From Kocuria marina (GTDB taxonomy: Bacteria > Actinomycetota > Actinomycetes > Actinomycetales > Micrococcaceae), in the NCBI GenBank assembly GCA_014652975.1, contig BMZV01000001.1:868001-932000 (forward strand): a stretch of 64,000 nt of DNA, read 5' to 3'. A program made the translations under genes and the position numbers. The number at the start of each line of letters is the position of its first letter. Within the stretch, counting starts at the first letter, position 1. Shown here piece by piece: positions 7,410 to 15,778 of this stretch. The notes under the pieces are model-generated. The model was not told the origin of the DNA and did no database searches. It saw only the letters and a list, made by a program, of their open reading frames with translations.

Positions 7410-9374
7410 TCAGGAGGTGGGAATCACGCGCAGCCACCGAAAACCGTGAGCCTCCACCAGGATCCCCCCGCGCAGGTCCACCCGCTCGTTCTCGTGCAGC
7501 ATGGTCGCCGAGGGCAGGAAACCGCTCAGCGTCTCACCCGTGACGAACTGGGGCCAGTCGCTGAAGTTCGCCAGGCACAGCACCACGCTGTGCGCGCCGG
7601 GACGCTGATAGCCCAGGACATGGCGGTTGTGCGTGATGAACGGGATGAGCGCGGTGCCCTCGAACTCCGGGGTGGCACGGCGCACCGAGATCATCCCCCG
7701 GATCCCGCCGAAGATCCGCCCCTGCACCGAGAACAGGTCGTGGCGGCGTTCGTAGTCGTCGCGGGGGTAGCGCGGGCGATGGACCCAGCGGGCGTCGTCC
7801 GCGGCGTCCGGGTTTTCGTCCCAATGGACGTCGTTGCGCTGACCCACCTCGTCACCCAGGTAAAGCAGGGGGACTCCGCCGGTGCTCATGGCCAGCGAAT
7901 GCGCCAGCAGGATCCGGTCCACGGCCGGACCCGGCTCGGTCTCCAGACCCAACAGGGACGCGGTGGTGCCGCAGATCCGGCAATCGCCCGTGCGGGGATT
8001 GCCCTGGAACGCCACGCCGTGCGCGAAGCTACCGGGGTGGCGCCCGGTGTAGAAGGCGTTAAGGAAGCGGCGGTGGTCGTGGCCATCGACACCCAGGCGA
8101 GCGGCGTCGTCGTCGGAGAACGTCCACCCGATGTCGTCATGGCCGCGCACGTAGTTGACCCACGCGGTGCCCGCTGGCGTCTCGTGACGTTCGGCGAGCG
8201 CGGCGGAGAGCAGGGAGACATCCCGGGTGGCCATGGCCTCCCATGTGAGGGCCATCTGCAGGGGGTTGTAGGACAGCGCACACTGGTCCGGGTGGACGTA
8301 GCGGATGACCTCGTCCGGGTGGACGATCGCCTCCGACTTGAACTCCACGGCCGGGGCGGCCAGGGCCGTCACGGCGTTGAACGCGCGCAGCAGATCGTGG
8401 ACCTGTGGCTGGGACTCGCACGAGGTGCCGAGTTGCTTCCAGATGAACGCCACGGCGTCCAGGCGCAGCACCTGGGCCCCCTGGTTGGCCAGGAACAGCA
8501 TTTCCGCGGCCATGGCGTGGAAGACGTGTGGGTTGGAGTAGTTGAGGTCCCACTGGAAGCGGTGGAACGTGGTCCATACCCACCGGGGATCCGGGTCGTA
8601 GGGGCTCGCGTCCCGTCCCGCCGGCGTGCTGTCCACGCGCGTGAACACCCCGGGGTGGTCATCCGGGAAGATCTCCCGCGCGGTGCGCTCGAACTCGTCC
8701 GGCACGGTGCGCTCCGAATACATCCAGTAGAAGCGTTCGTAGAACGGGTCCCCGGCGGCCGCGGCCCGGGCCCACTCATGCTCGTTGGAGGTGTGGTTGA
8801 ACACGAAGTCCAGCACCAGGGCGATCCCCTGGGCCCGCAGTTCGGCCGCCAGGTCCGCGAGCTCCGCCATGGTCCCCAGCTCCGGGTCCACCCGGCGGTA
8901 GGAGGACACCGCGTACCCCCCGTCCGAGTTGCCGGCGGGGCTCTCGTAGAGGGGCATGAGGTGCAGGTAGGTCAGCCCGAGTTCTTCGAAGTACGGGATC
9001 TTCTCCCGGATCCCCGCGAGGTCCCCGCCGTAGCGGTCCACGTAACACACCCCGCCCACGGCCTCCCGGGACGTGAACCACGGCAGTTGGTCCTCGCGGC
9101 GGCGGTCCAGGTCCTTGAGGTCCCGGGGGCGCTGCACATAGGCCTCCCACGCGGTGAGGACGGCGCGGGTCACGGTGTCCCAGATACCGAGCCCGGGTCC
9201 GTAGACCGCGTGCAAGGAGGTGATCAGACGGTCCAGCTGACGGCTGAGCCGACTAAGGAAAACGGTGCGTTCCTCCGGGGTCGCGCGCGTATCCAGCGCG
9301 AGATGCTCCCGCACCGATTCGAGTACGTGTTCGCGATCGGTGGTGTCCCGGGGGATTGAGGGTTCGGACAGCAC
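7410..9374 (-). CDS. Amylosucrase-type GH13 alpha-glucan enzyme
   Basis: Predicted cytosolic glucansucrase that would use sucrose to extend alpha-1,4-glucan and release fructose. The 654 residues match amylosucrases, with their all-helical N-terminal domain. The catalytic barrel shows SDGGYAVSSYR, the nucleophile region LRLDAVAFIWKQLGTSCES, the acid/base in FKSEAIV and the third Asp in RGHDDIGWTF. The Arg in WVHRPRY matches the residue that with an Asp closes the sucrose pocket. These specific segments favour amylosucrase over other GH13 enzymes. The GTG at 9374 is chosen because GGAGG lies 7 bases upstream. Flanked on both sides by DnaA-box-like clusters; no sucrose transporter or regulator is adjacent. 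Substrate is inferred. Confidence 0.85.
   Translation of the reverse strand: MLSEPSIPRDTTDREHVLESVREHLALDTRATPEERTVFLSRLSRQLDRLITSLHAVYGPGLGIWDTVTRAVLTAWEAYVQRPRDLKDLDRRREDQLPWFTSREAVGGVCYVDRYGGDLAGIREKIPYFEELGLTYLHLMPLYESPAGNSDGGYAVSSYRRVDPELGTMAELADLAAELRAQGIALVLDFVFNHTSNEHEWARAAAAGDPFYERFYWMYSERTVPDEFERTAREIFPDDHPGVFTRVDSTPAGRDASPYDPDPRWVWTTFHRFQWDLNYSNPHVFHAMAAEMLFLANQGAQVLRLDAVAFIWKQLGTSCESQPQVHDLLRAFNAVTALAAPAVEFKSEAIVHPDEVIRYVHPDQCALSYNPLQMALTWEAMATRDVSLLSAALAERHETPAGTAWVNYVRGHDDIGWTFSDDDAARLGVDGHDHRRFLNAFYTGRHPGSFAHGVAFQGNPRTGDCRICGTTASLLGLETEPGPAVDRILLAHSLAMSTGGVPLLYLGDEVGQRNDVHWDENPDAADDARWVHRPRYPRDDYERRHDLFSVQGRIFGGIRGMISVRRATPEFEGTALIPFITHNRHVLGYQRPGAHSVVLCLANFSDWPQFVTGETLSGFLPSATMLHENERVDLRGGILVEAHGFRWLRVIPTS
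8101..8114 (-). repeat. 14-base motif GACGACGACGCCGC, copy 3 (in amylosucrase)
   Basis: Exact copy in the gene direction, encoding Asp-Asp-Asp-Ala-Ala. Unlike most other copies it lies in a segment where related amylosucrases also have acidic residues and Ala-Ala, so protein constraint may contribute here. Confidence 0.45.
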
Positions 9375-9570
9375 GGGAATGCCTCCTCGGTTGACGCACG
9401 TCACGTGCGTGGGGAGTCATGGTGCCCGGGATCCCCCTTGATGCCGAGCTCGGATCGACCGCCTCCGCGTTCCCGCGGGCCGGTTGCGTCCAGGATACGG
9501 GCGCGGTTCCACTCGACGCTCAGGTGACGTCCGCGTGACTTGTCCCCGCACCCCGTATTCACCCCACAGG

Positions 9571-9694
9571 TTGTGCACAGAGTTATCCACAGGTGTGGAA
9601 ACCATGGCGCGTTCCCGGGTGGGCCACGTGGGGCGATACCTCTGAAACCCCAGGTCAGAGCGATATGACGCGAATCCCCAGCGGGTGTGGACAA
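9571..9694. promoter_or_regulatory. DnaA-box-like cluster 2 (in 512-base gene-free stretch)
   Basis: The gap 9375-9886 contains a perfect TTATCCACA at 9583-9591, with near matches TTGTGCACA at 9571-9579, TGTGGAAAC at 9594-9602 and TGTGGACAA at 9686-9694. The rest of the gap holds the terminator of the osmoprotectant operon at 9767-9801 and no visible gene. Confidence 0.55.
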
Positions 9695-9766
9695 GCCTGT
9701 GCAGAACCGCGCACACGGTCGTGGAGAACGCGCTCGGCCGGACGCAGATGAACGGAACATGACGAA

Positions 9767-9801
9767 CGCCCGGTGCTTCCCCATGCGGGGAGCACCGGGC
9801 G
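9767..9801 (-). terminator. Strong hairpin ending the osmoprotectant transporter operon
   Basis: Outer stem CGCCCGGTGCT with AGCACCGGGCG, extended by an inner CCCC/GGGG stem with one bulged base, about 15 pairs in all. It lies 86 bases after the substrate-binding protein stop. A second perfect palindrome, CCACCCCGTGGGGTGG at 9805-9820, lies between the stop and this hairpin. Confidence 0.8.
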
Positions 9802-9886
9802 CTCCCACCCCGTGGGGTGGATTCCGGACGTCACCAGGTGAGCATGACGGCGGTTCGTCGGCCGACGTCGCTGCGGGTGTCGCGGA

Positions 9887-10873
9887 TCAGGAGGCCTTCT
9901 CGTACCCGTGGTCGGAGAGCCACTGCTTGGCGGCGTCCGCGGGGTTCTGCTGCTGGTCCCCGCTGACCTTGCGGTTGAGGTCGATCAGGTCCTGGGTGGT
10001 CAGCTTGGTGGAGAACTCGTTCAGCGCGTCTACCGCGTTCTGCGGCAAGCGGTCCGGGGCGGTGAGCGGGAGCACCTGCTGGGCGATGAAGTTGTTCTTG
10101 GGGTCCTCGAGCACCGTGAGGTGCTGGTCCTGGATGGCCGGGGTGGTGGTGAAGATGTCCGCCACCTGGGCGTCGTCCTGGGTCAGGGCCTGCACGGTGA
10201 GGGGGCCGCCGCCGTCGTTGATGGGCTGGAAGGATTTGAAGGAGCAGTCGTACTTCTGCTTCAACCCGTCCACGCCGTAGGCACGTTCCTGGAACTCCGG
10301 CGGGCCAGCCATGATCAGGTCCCCGCACACCGAGGAGAGGTCCTCGATGGACGTCAGACCGTACTTCTCCGCGGTGGCCTGTGTGACCACCAGGGCGTCC
10401 TTGTTCTCTGCGCGGGAGGGGTCGAGCACCGAGAGCTGCTGGCCCTCCAACGCGGAAGGCAGTGCCTTCATGATGTCCTCGGCGGAGGCCGCGGTGGCGT
10501 CCTTGTTCGCGAAGAGCAACAGGTTCCCGGAGTAGTCCGGGACCACGTCCACGGAACCGTCCTTGACGGCACCCACGTAGGCCTCGCGCGCGCCGATGCC
10601 CGGCTTGGTCTCCACCGTGACGCCCGCGTCCCGCAGCACCCCGGCGTAGAGCTCGGCGATGACCTGCGACTCGGGGAAGTCCGCAGAGCCCACGGTGACG
10701 GCGTCCGAGGAGCCGCCTGAGGCGGCGTCGCCCGAGTTCTCCGCGAGCGGGTCGGAACCGCCGCCGCACGCGGTGAGGGCGAACACGGCCGTGGCGGTCA
10801 TGGCCGCCCACGCGGCGGGGCGGAGGGCGCGGCGCGCAGCGCGCGTGCGCTGCGTAGAGGGGGACGGTGTCAT
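9887..10873 (-). CDS. opuCC: Osmoprotectant ABC transporter, substrate-binding lipoprotein
   Basis: Binds glycine betaine, choline or a related quaternary amine outside the membrane and delivers it to the permeases. The 328-residue protein starts with a basic lipoprotein signal and a lipobox ending LTAC (Cys36), then a Gly/Ser-rich tether. The mature domain shows VTVGSADFPESQVIAELYAG, GAREAYVGAVKDGSVDVVPDYSGN and NDGGGPLTVQALTQDDAQV, characteristic of the OpuAC/OsmX family. The ATG at 10873 has AGGAGA upstream and overlaps the preceding permease stop by 4 bases, so it is the last gene of a four-gene operon. The ligand is inferred from family only. Confidence 0.88.
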   Translation of the reverse strand: MTPSPSTQRTRAARRALRPAAWAAMTATAVFALTACGGGSDPLAENSGDAASGGSSDAVTVGSADFPESQVIAELYAGVLRDAGVTVETKPGIGAREAYVGAVKDGSVDVVPDYSGNLLLFANKDATAASAEDIMKALPSALEGQQLSVLDPSRAENKDALVVTQATAEKYGLTSIEDLSSVCGDLIMAGPPEFQERAYGVDGLKQKYDCSFKSFQPINDGGGPLTVQALTQDDAQVADIFTTTPAIQDQHLTVLEDPKNNFIAQQVLPLTAPDRLPQNAVDALNEFSTKLTTQDLIDLNRKVSGDQQQNPADAAKQWLSDHGYEKAS

Positions 10874-11547
10874 GGTCGATCTCCTGCCAGTCTGAGGCCC
10901 GGCGACGTCACCAGGCGTTGTACGAGAGCGAGTACTGCATCCGCGGCCAGTGCGAGCACGGCCACGAGTACCACGGACGCGAGCATGCGCGCGTAGTCGC
11001 GCACCGCGAGCCCGTCGATCAGATAGCGGCCCAGACCGCCCAGGTTGATGTACGCCACGATGGTCACGGTCGCGAGCACCTGCAACGCGGCATTGCGGAT
11101 CCCGCCCAGGATCACCGGCAGCGCCACGGGGATCTCCACGCGCGTGAGTACCTGACCCTCGGTCATGCCCATGGAACGGGCGGCGTCCACGAGCGCCGGG
11201 GAGACCGCGGCGACCCCCGAGTACGTGCCCGAAAGGATGGGCGGGATGGCCAGCAGCACGAGCGCCAGGATGGGGGGCATGAGCCCCAGCCCCATGAGCA
11301 GCGTGAACAGGCTCAGCAGACCCAGGGTGGGCAGCGAGCGCAATGCGCCGGCCAGGCCCACGATCACGCCGCCGCCGCGGCGTGTGTGGCCCACCCACAG
11401 GCCCAGGGGCACGGCGATCGCGAGCGCGATCCCCATGGTCAGCACGCTGTAGCCCACGTGTTCGAGCAAACGCTGCGGGATCCCGGTGGCTCCGCTCCAG
11501 TTGGCGGGGTCGGTCAGGAACTGCGCGGCTTCCGAGAACAGGTTCAC
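10870..11547 (-). CDS. opuCD: Osmoprotectant ABC transporter, permease 2
   Basis: Integral membrane subunit of 225 residues with about five or six hydrophobic segments. The ATPase-contact loop typical of binding-protein-dependent permeases is visible as LVDAARSMGMTEGQVLTRVEIPVALPVILGG (EAA-type motif). The GTG start overlaps the stop of permease 1 (GTGA), and the gene's stop overlaps the start of the binding protein. Which permease corresponds to OpuCB or OpuCD cannot be decided from sequence; the symbol reflects position only. Confidence 0.87.
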   Translation of the reverse strand: MNLFSEAAQFLTDPANWSGATGIPQRLLEHVGYSVLTMGIALAIAVPLGLWVGHTRRGGGVIVGLAGALRSLPTLGLLSLFTLLMGLGLMPPILALVLLAIPPILSGTYSGVAAVSPALVDAARSMGMTEGQVLTRVEIPVALPVILGGIRNAALQVLATVTIVAYINLGGLGRYLIDGLAVRDYARMLASVVLVAVLALAADAVLALVQRLVTSPGLRLAGDRP

Positions 11548-12347
11548 GCGCGATCACCCCGGGCATCCACGGCGGCGACGGCGCCCGCGCCGGCGGGCGC
11601 ACCGGCCACGGAATCGCGGCCCTCGGGGTCCCCGCCCCCGGGCCGGTCGACTCGGCCGTTAGCGCTGTCGTGCCGCGCCGCGCCGGCACGACGCCGCTCG
11701 CGCGCCGTCGTGGTCCCCGTGCGCTGCCAGCGGGTCAGGACATGGCCGAGCAGACGCAAGAGCTGATCCAGCACGATCGCGATCAGCACGGTGGCCACGA
11801 TGCCCACCACGATCTCCGAGACGATCGAGCGGCGCAGCCCGTCCGTGAACAGGGTGCCCAGGGACTGGATGCCGATCACGGCGCCCACGGAGACCATGGA
11901 GATGTTGGAGACCGTGGCCACGCGCAGCCCCGCGATCATCACGGGCACCGCCAGCGGCAGTTCCACCCCGAAGAAGCGGCGCACGGGTTTGTACCCCAGC
12001 GAGGTGGCGGCTTGGAGGACATCTCGGTCCAGGGACTCGAACGCGTCCACGCACGAGCGCACCAGGATTGCGATCACGTACAGGGTCAGCGCCACGATCA
12101 CGTTGACCACGGACGTGATGCCCGTGCCCAGGATCAGCGGCAGGACCACGAACAGGGTCAGCGAGGGGATCGTGTACAGCAGTGACGAGCCCGTGACGAA
12201 CACCGGGCGCAACCAGCGTCTGCTCGTGGCCAACCGCGCAAGCGGGACGCTGATCAGCAGGCCCACGACCACGGGCACGATGGACTGGATCAGATGCGCG
12301 CCGGCGAGGTCCAGGACCGTGGACCAGTTGTTCGACAGCCAGTTCAC
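11544..12347 (-). CDS. opuCB: Osmoprotectant ABC transporter, permease 1
   Basis: Integral membrane subunit of 267 residues. It begins with the periplasm-side helix VNWLSNNWSTVLDLAGAHL and has about five membrane segments. The ATPase-contact loop is LQAATSLGYKPVRRFFGVELPLAVPVMIAGLR. The C-terminal 60 residues are a charged, Arg/Gly/Ala-rich tail beyond the last helix, longer than usual and probably disordered. The GTG at 12347 is chosen because it overlaps the ATPase stop as GTGA; the longer upstream reading frame would run through the ATPase gene and is not plausible. Confidence 0.87.
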   Translation of the reverse strand: MNWLSNNWSTVLDLAGAHLIQSIVPVVVGLLISVPLARLATSRRWLRPVFVTGSSLLYTIPSLTLFVVLPLILGTGITSVVNVIVALTLYVIAILVRSCVDAFESLDRDVLQAATSLGYKPVRRFFGVELPLAVPVMIAGLRVATVSNISMVSVGAVIGIQSLGTLFTDGLRRSIVSEIVVGIVATVLIAIVLDQLLRLLGHVLTRWQRTGTTTARERRRAGAARHDSANGRVDRPGGGDPEGRDSVAGAPAGAGAVAAVDARGDRA

Positions 12348-13510
12348 GAGCGTTCCGACCTGTCGTAGCGCGCCGAGCGCTGCTCTTCGATCGCGCGCAT
12401 CACGTCTTCGCCGGGCACTACGCCCGCCACGGAGCCGTCGGGGTGCACGGCCACGGCCTGCCCGGACGGGGAGGACAGGGCGGCGTCGAGCGCGGTGCGC
12501 AACGACCCGCCGTCGTGCCACAGGGTCCCTCCCACACGCAGTTCCTCGCGCGCGGCCGGTTCTCCGGACGCCGTCACGGGCAGCCAGCCCAGCGGGTGGC
12601 GGCGCTCGTCCACCGCGAGCACCCAGTCCGACGACGACGCCGCTCCCGCCGCCTGCCACGGCGCGGGGTCCTCGCTGCCGGGGCCCACCAGGAAGCGCTC
12701 GCCGGTGTCCACGGCCAGGACCGTGACGGGCTGCAGTGCCACGGAGGCGTTGTCGAAGCTCAGCGAACGGAACCCGCGGTCACGGCCGATGAAGTCCGCG
12801 ACGAAGTCGTCCGCGGGGGCCCGCAGCAGTTCCTCCGGGGTCGCGTACTGCGCGAGCCTGCCCCCGCGCGCGAACACGGCCACGCGGTTGCCCAGCAGGA
12901 TCGCTTCGTCGATGTCGTGGGTCACGAAGATGATGGTGCGGTGCAACCGCTTCTGCAGGTCCAACAATTCGCTCTGCAGGTCCTGGCGCACCACGGGGTC
13001 CACGGCGGAGAACGGTTCGTCCATGAGCAGGATGGGCGGATCCGAGGCCAGCGCACGTGCCACGCCCACGCGTTGTTGCTGACCTCCGGACAACTGCGCC
13101 GGGTACCGGGTGGCCACGGACTCGTCCAATCCCACCGAGCCCAGCAACTGCCGGGCGTGCGCGCGGGACTCCCGTTTGGACACCCCGTTCAGCCGGGGGA
13201 CCGTGGCGATGTTGTCCTCCACGGTCTTGTGGGGCAGCAGACCCGATTGCTGCATCACGTACCCCATGGAGCGGCGCAGCTTGGCGGCCGGGATGCTCGC
13301 AACGTCCTGACCGTTGACCTCCACTGTCCCCGAGGAGGGCTCCACCATGCGGTTGAGCATCCGCAAGGACGTGGTCTTGCCGCAGCCGGATGGGCCCACG
13401 AACACCGTGAGGGAACCCGCGGGAACGTCCAGATCCAAGTTATCCACCGCGGCCGTACCGTCCGAATAGACTTTGCTCACCCCGCGGTAGCGGATCGCCA
13501 GATCGGTCAT
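12344..13510 (-). CDS. opuCA: Osmoprotectant ABC transporter, ATP-binding protein
   Basis: ATPase of 388 residues that powers the betaine/choline-type importer. Walker A is GPSGCGKTTSL, the signature LSGGQQQRVGVARAL, Walker B ILLMDEPFSAVDP and the switch His in VTHDIDEA. After the nucleotide-binding domain comes the OpuCA/ProV-type linker (YATPEELLRAPADDFVADFIG) and a C-terminal regulatory region of about 140 residues that retains one recognisable CBS-like repeat (AVAVHPDGSVAGVV) while the first is diverged. In this family CBS domains sense ionic strength, so osmotic gating may be altered. It is first in the operon; the promoter should lie in 13511-13600. Confidence 0.92.
   Translation of the reverse strand: MTDLAIRYRGVSKVYSDGTAAVDNLDLDVPAGSLTVFVGPSGCGKTTSLRMLNRMVEPSSGTVEVNGQDVASIPAAKLRRSMGYVMQQSGLLPHKTVEDNIATVPRLNGVSKRESRAHARQLLGSVGLDESVATRYPAQLSGGQQQRVGVARALASDPPILLMDEPFSAVDPVVRQDLQSELLDLQKRLHRTIIFVTHDIDEAILLGNRVAVFARGGRLAQYATPEELLRAPADDFVADFIGRDRGFRSLSFDNASVALQPVTVLAVDTGERFLVGPGSEDPAPWQAAGAASSSDWVLAVDERRHPLGWLPVTASGEPAAREELRVGGTLWHDGGSLRTALDAALSSPSGQAVAVHPDGSVAGVVPGEDVMRAIEEQRSARYDRSERS
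12630..12643 (+). repeat. 14-base motif GACGACGACGCCGC, copy 4 (in opuCA)
   Basis: Exact copy on the strand opposite to the gene, so the protein reads Ala-Ala-Ser-Ser-Ser instead of Asp-Asp-Asp-Ala-Ala. It falls in the poorly conserved C-terminal region of the ATPase. Confidence 0.5.
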
Positions 13511-13670
13511 GGGGCCGTATCCCTTCGTAGCCGTGGTTTCATCCTAACGGCGCAAAACCATCGGTGAGCGGACCATTTCCAGATTCGTGACGGTTCACCC
13601 GGTGGAGCCGTCACAAGTGCCGCTGAAGCATGCCGTCCGGAGGGAAGGTACGAGGAACACGTCCGCGATG

Positions 13671-13802
13671 GCGTCCAAGGATCGGAACCGCCTGGGCAGC
13701 ACCAGCGAGTCCGGACTGGACCAGAAGCTGCGCGAGCGGGGACAACGCGCGGCCACGCGCGCCCCCAAGCCCCGATCACAGCGATGGGCGGAACACTCGT
13801 AA
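13671..13802 (+). CDS. Possible small basic protein, hypothetical
   Basis: Open frame of 43 residues beginning MASKDRNRLGSTSESGLDQK and rich in Arg, Lys and Ser. GAGG lies 12 bases before the ATG, a poor spacing. No family is recognised. It sits between the divergently read osmoprotectant operon and the insertion-sequence scar. It may be real or chance; an upstream in-frame ATG at 13587 would make it 71 residues. Confidence 0.25.
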   Translation, partial: ASKDRNRLGSTSESGLDQKLRERGQRAATRAPKPRSQRWAEHS

Positions 13803-13896
13803 ATGCCCCACCCATTTTATTTTGCACTCACGCGCGCCGCTCACGTGTCAGATTTGTATGATGTCCCGCGTCTGGATGAACACCGGGATTGCCGGC

Positions 13897-14655
13897 TCAT
13901 CGCATTCGAGGGTATAGGTGTGGTCTGAATCCTCCGGCCTCGAGCAGGCTCCCGATGATGAAGTTGGTGAGGTTGCCGAAACCGAAAGCGGAGCCGCGCA
14001 GGTGCTCAATGCGCCCATTGATCGCCTCTGTCGGCCCGTTGCTGGTGCCTGACCGGTCGAAGAACGTGAGCACGTCGAAGGCGCGTTGCCTCAAGGTGCG
14101 GCCCAGCTTGCGGATATCGACGAGCGTAGCCGGGACGCCGCTGCTAAGCGCGTGGATCACCGCTTGCATCATCTGCTTCGCTTTCTTCTTCTCGGGCTCG
14201 CGATAGGCGGGGACAATGCGCTGGTAAATGCCCCAGGTCGCTTCGACCTCGACATGCTCCTCGATCGCGAACACGGCGTTGAAGCGGGCGGTGTGCTTCT
14301 CGATGAGCAGACCGGCACCGGCGTGCAGGGCCCGGCGCGCCTTCTACAGCGGATCCCCGACGCGGCCACGATGCCCCAGAGTGTCCTGCTGGACGCACTG
14401 CCGGCACCGGTCGAGGGCGTCGCCGGCCAGACGAACGACATGGAACGGGTCCATCACCGGGACCGCGTCGGGCAGCTCTTCCGCCGCGGCGGCCTTTAAC
14501 CCGCTGAACTTACGCCACCACGGATCACCCTCGACGACACGACACTCGATGACCGCCCGATCCGGGTCGAGTCGCTGCCCGACGGCTTCGAGGCCATGTG
14601 CCTCGAGGCGGCAGAACGTGATCAGGCACAGCGCGGCGAAGGTAGCGTTGAGCAC
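13897..14655 (-). pseudogene. ISL3-family transposase, internally deleted and stop-broken
   Basis: Remnant of a transposase. The N-terminal segment (VLNATFAALC to IECRVVEGDPWW, 14655 downward) is the start of the ISL3 zinc-finger region. It runs directly into KAAAAEELPDAVPVMDPFHV, which in intact family members lies about 200 residues further on, so the middle including part of the catalytic core is deleted in frame. A TAG at 14344-14346 then replaces the usual Tyr codon in DPLYKARR. After it the same frame continues to the normal end, with VEVEATWGIYQRIVPAYREP, GTSNGPTEAINGR and LEAGGFRPHLYPR. No clear terminal inverted repeats were found. It cannot make active transposase. Confidence 0.85.
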
Positions 14656-14714
14656 GTCGAGCTCTTCCGGATGGTGAGTGCAAAAACTTCCATCCACGGG
14701 GACCCCGACGTCCA

Positions 14715-14804
14715 TGCGACCACCGCCGCGCGAACCCCCACCACATCCCCAACCACGAAGAGCCAGATTGCCAGTATCGCACTGATGATGAAAACGCAGA
14801 TCAA
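14715..14804 (-). pseudogene. Membrane-protein fragment next to the ISL3 scar
   Basis: A reading frame starting MICVFIISAILAIWLFVVGDVVG encodes one hydrophobic helix and then runs into sequence of the ISL3 remnant, where it loses membrane character. It looks like the start or middle of a small membrane-protein gene truncated by the insertion. Low GC compared with the rest of the window supports foreign or decaying DNA. Confidence 0.35.
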
Positions 14805-14841
14805 ATATGCGCCGGCCGGTCTTGAGATCCTTGTCTACGTC

Positions 14842-15075
14842 CTATTCACTCGCATTACCGGACCTGTAGGCGTTCGAATCCCACCGCATCTGCTTTCCCC
14901 AGACGGCATCGGAAACGACGAAAAAGGATGTCATGAGAGACCCTAGACAGAAAAACGCCAGGGTCAGGGCCAAGGGGAAAACAACCCCCTTAGAAATCAG
15001 CAACCATCCGCATATGGTCAATCCGATCACTGCAAGCGCACTGCAGTAAGCTGTAATCGGGCTTTTGAATTTCAT
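14842..15075 (-). CDS. Small two-helix membrane protein, hypothetical
   Basis: A protein of 77 residues beginning MKFKSPITAYCSALAVIGLT, with two hydrophobic helices (about residues 10-28 and 32-52) and a short polar tail with RWDSNAYRSG. No family recognised. It ends 38 bases before the membrane fragment at 14804, and the two may once have been one gene. The 14700-15130 segment is clearly richer in A and T than its surroundings. It may be part of the same decayed island. Confidence 0.4.
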   Translation of the reverse strand: MKFKSPITAYCSALAVIGLTICGWLLISKGVVFPLALTLAFFCLGSLMTSFFVVSDAVWGKQMRWDSNAYRSGNASE

Positions 15076-15172
15076 GACATTCTCTTTCTACGAGGTTCCA
15101 CCAACCGAGCCTGCTATAGAGCATCCCTGGGACTTCGCCCCGCACCACCGGGATGGGTTCCCATCAGTGAGT

Positions 15173-15775
15173 TCACCGATCCTGTGGCGCATCAAGTGGC
15201 GCGTCCCCGATGTCCTCGGTCAGGAACTCCTCCGGGATCCGGTCCGCCCCGGCCACGTCCGCGAGGATCCGGCGGTCGATGGGAACCCCCCGGCGCAGCA
15301 CACTGATCCCGCCCCCGGGTTCGTGCAGCACGCACGCCACCTCGCGGTAGGAGCGCACCCCCGCCCGACGCAGTGCCCCGTTGAGTTCGGAATGCGTGAT
15401 GTGGGCGCGACGCAGGGCGTGCTCGTCCACGCGGTCACCGATCATGAGCAGGCGGGCGGGTGAATTGAACACGCGCTGCCACCGAGCCCGCGTGCCCAGG
15501 TGGCCGAACACCACTTCCAGCAGGAACAGGGTGCCCAGTCCCAGCACACCGCTCATGAATGTCGGCGGGTGCCCCAGGATCACGCGCCCCGCCACGGCAC
15601 CCAGCATCACAGTGATCACCACGTCGAACGTGGACATGGCCGTGAGCACCCGCTGGCCGAAGATCCGCACGAAGACGAGGAATGCCACGTAGATCCCCAC
15701 CGCGGAGAGCACCACCACGATCGCATGGGCGGACGTGATCCCCAGTTCGGAGCCCAGACCCTCCCAGGACGGCAT
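15173..15775 (-). CDS. DUF421 (YetF-like) membrane protein
   Basis: A protein of 200 residues with three N-terminal membrane helices (about residues 15-95) and a cytosolic domain. Family marks are FVRIFGQRVLTAMSTFDVVITVMLGAV (compare R-x-x-G-K/Q-R-x-x-x-x-x-x-x-x-D) and, after the helices, RARWQRVFNSPARLLMIGDRVDEHALRRAHIT with ELNGALRRAGVRSYREVACVLHEPGG. Function of the family is unknown. It starts 3 bases after the ABC exporter stop, so it is the last gene of a marR-ABC-DUF421 operon. Confidence 0.85.
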   Translation of the reverse strand: MPSWEGLGSELGITSAHAIVVVLSAVGIYVAFLVFVRIFGQRVLTAMSTFDVVITVMLGAVAGRVILGHPPTFMSGVLGLGTLFLLEVVFGHLGTRARWQRVFNSPARLLMIGDRVDEHALRRAHITHSELNGALRRAGVRSYREVACVLHEPGGGISVLRRGVPIDRRILADVAGADRIPEEFLTEDIGDAPLDAPQDR

Positions 15776-15778
15776 GCC

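Noticed and set aside
7296-9359. A 687-residue plus-strand open frame opposite the amylosucrase gene
   Set aside because: Antisense shadow: low complexity, no family match, and the minus strand carries all conserved GH13 motifs.
9887-11689. Long minus-strand frame fusing sequence over both permease and binding-protein genes
   Set aside because: The upstream half is an out-of-frame read of the permease. The lipoprotein signal and ribosome site place the start at 10873.
14660-14675. GCTCTTCCGG-like sequence as an ISL3 terminal inverted repeat
   Set aside because: Its orientation is opposite to that expected at this end of the element, and it overlaps the transposase ribosome site.
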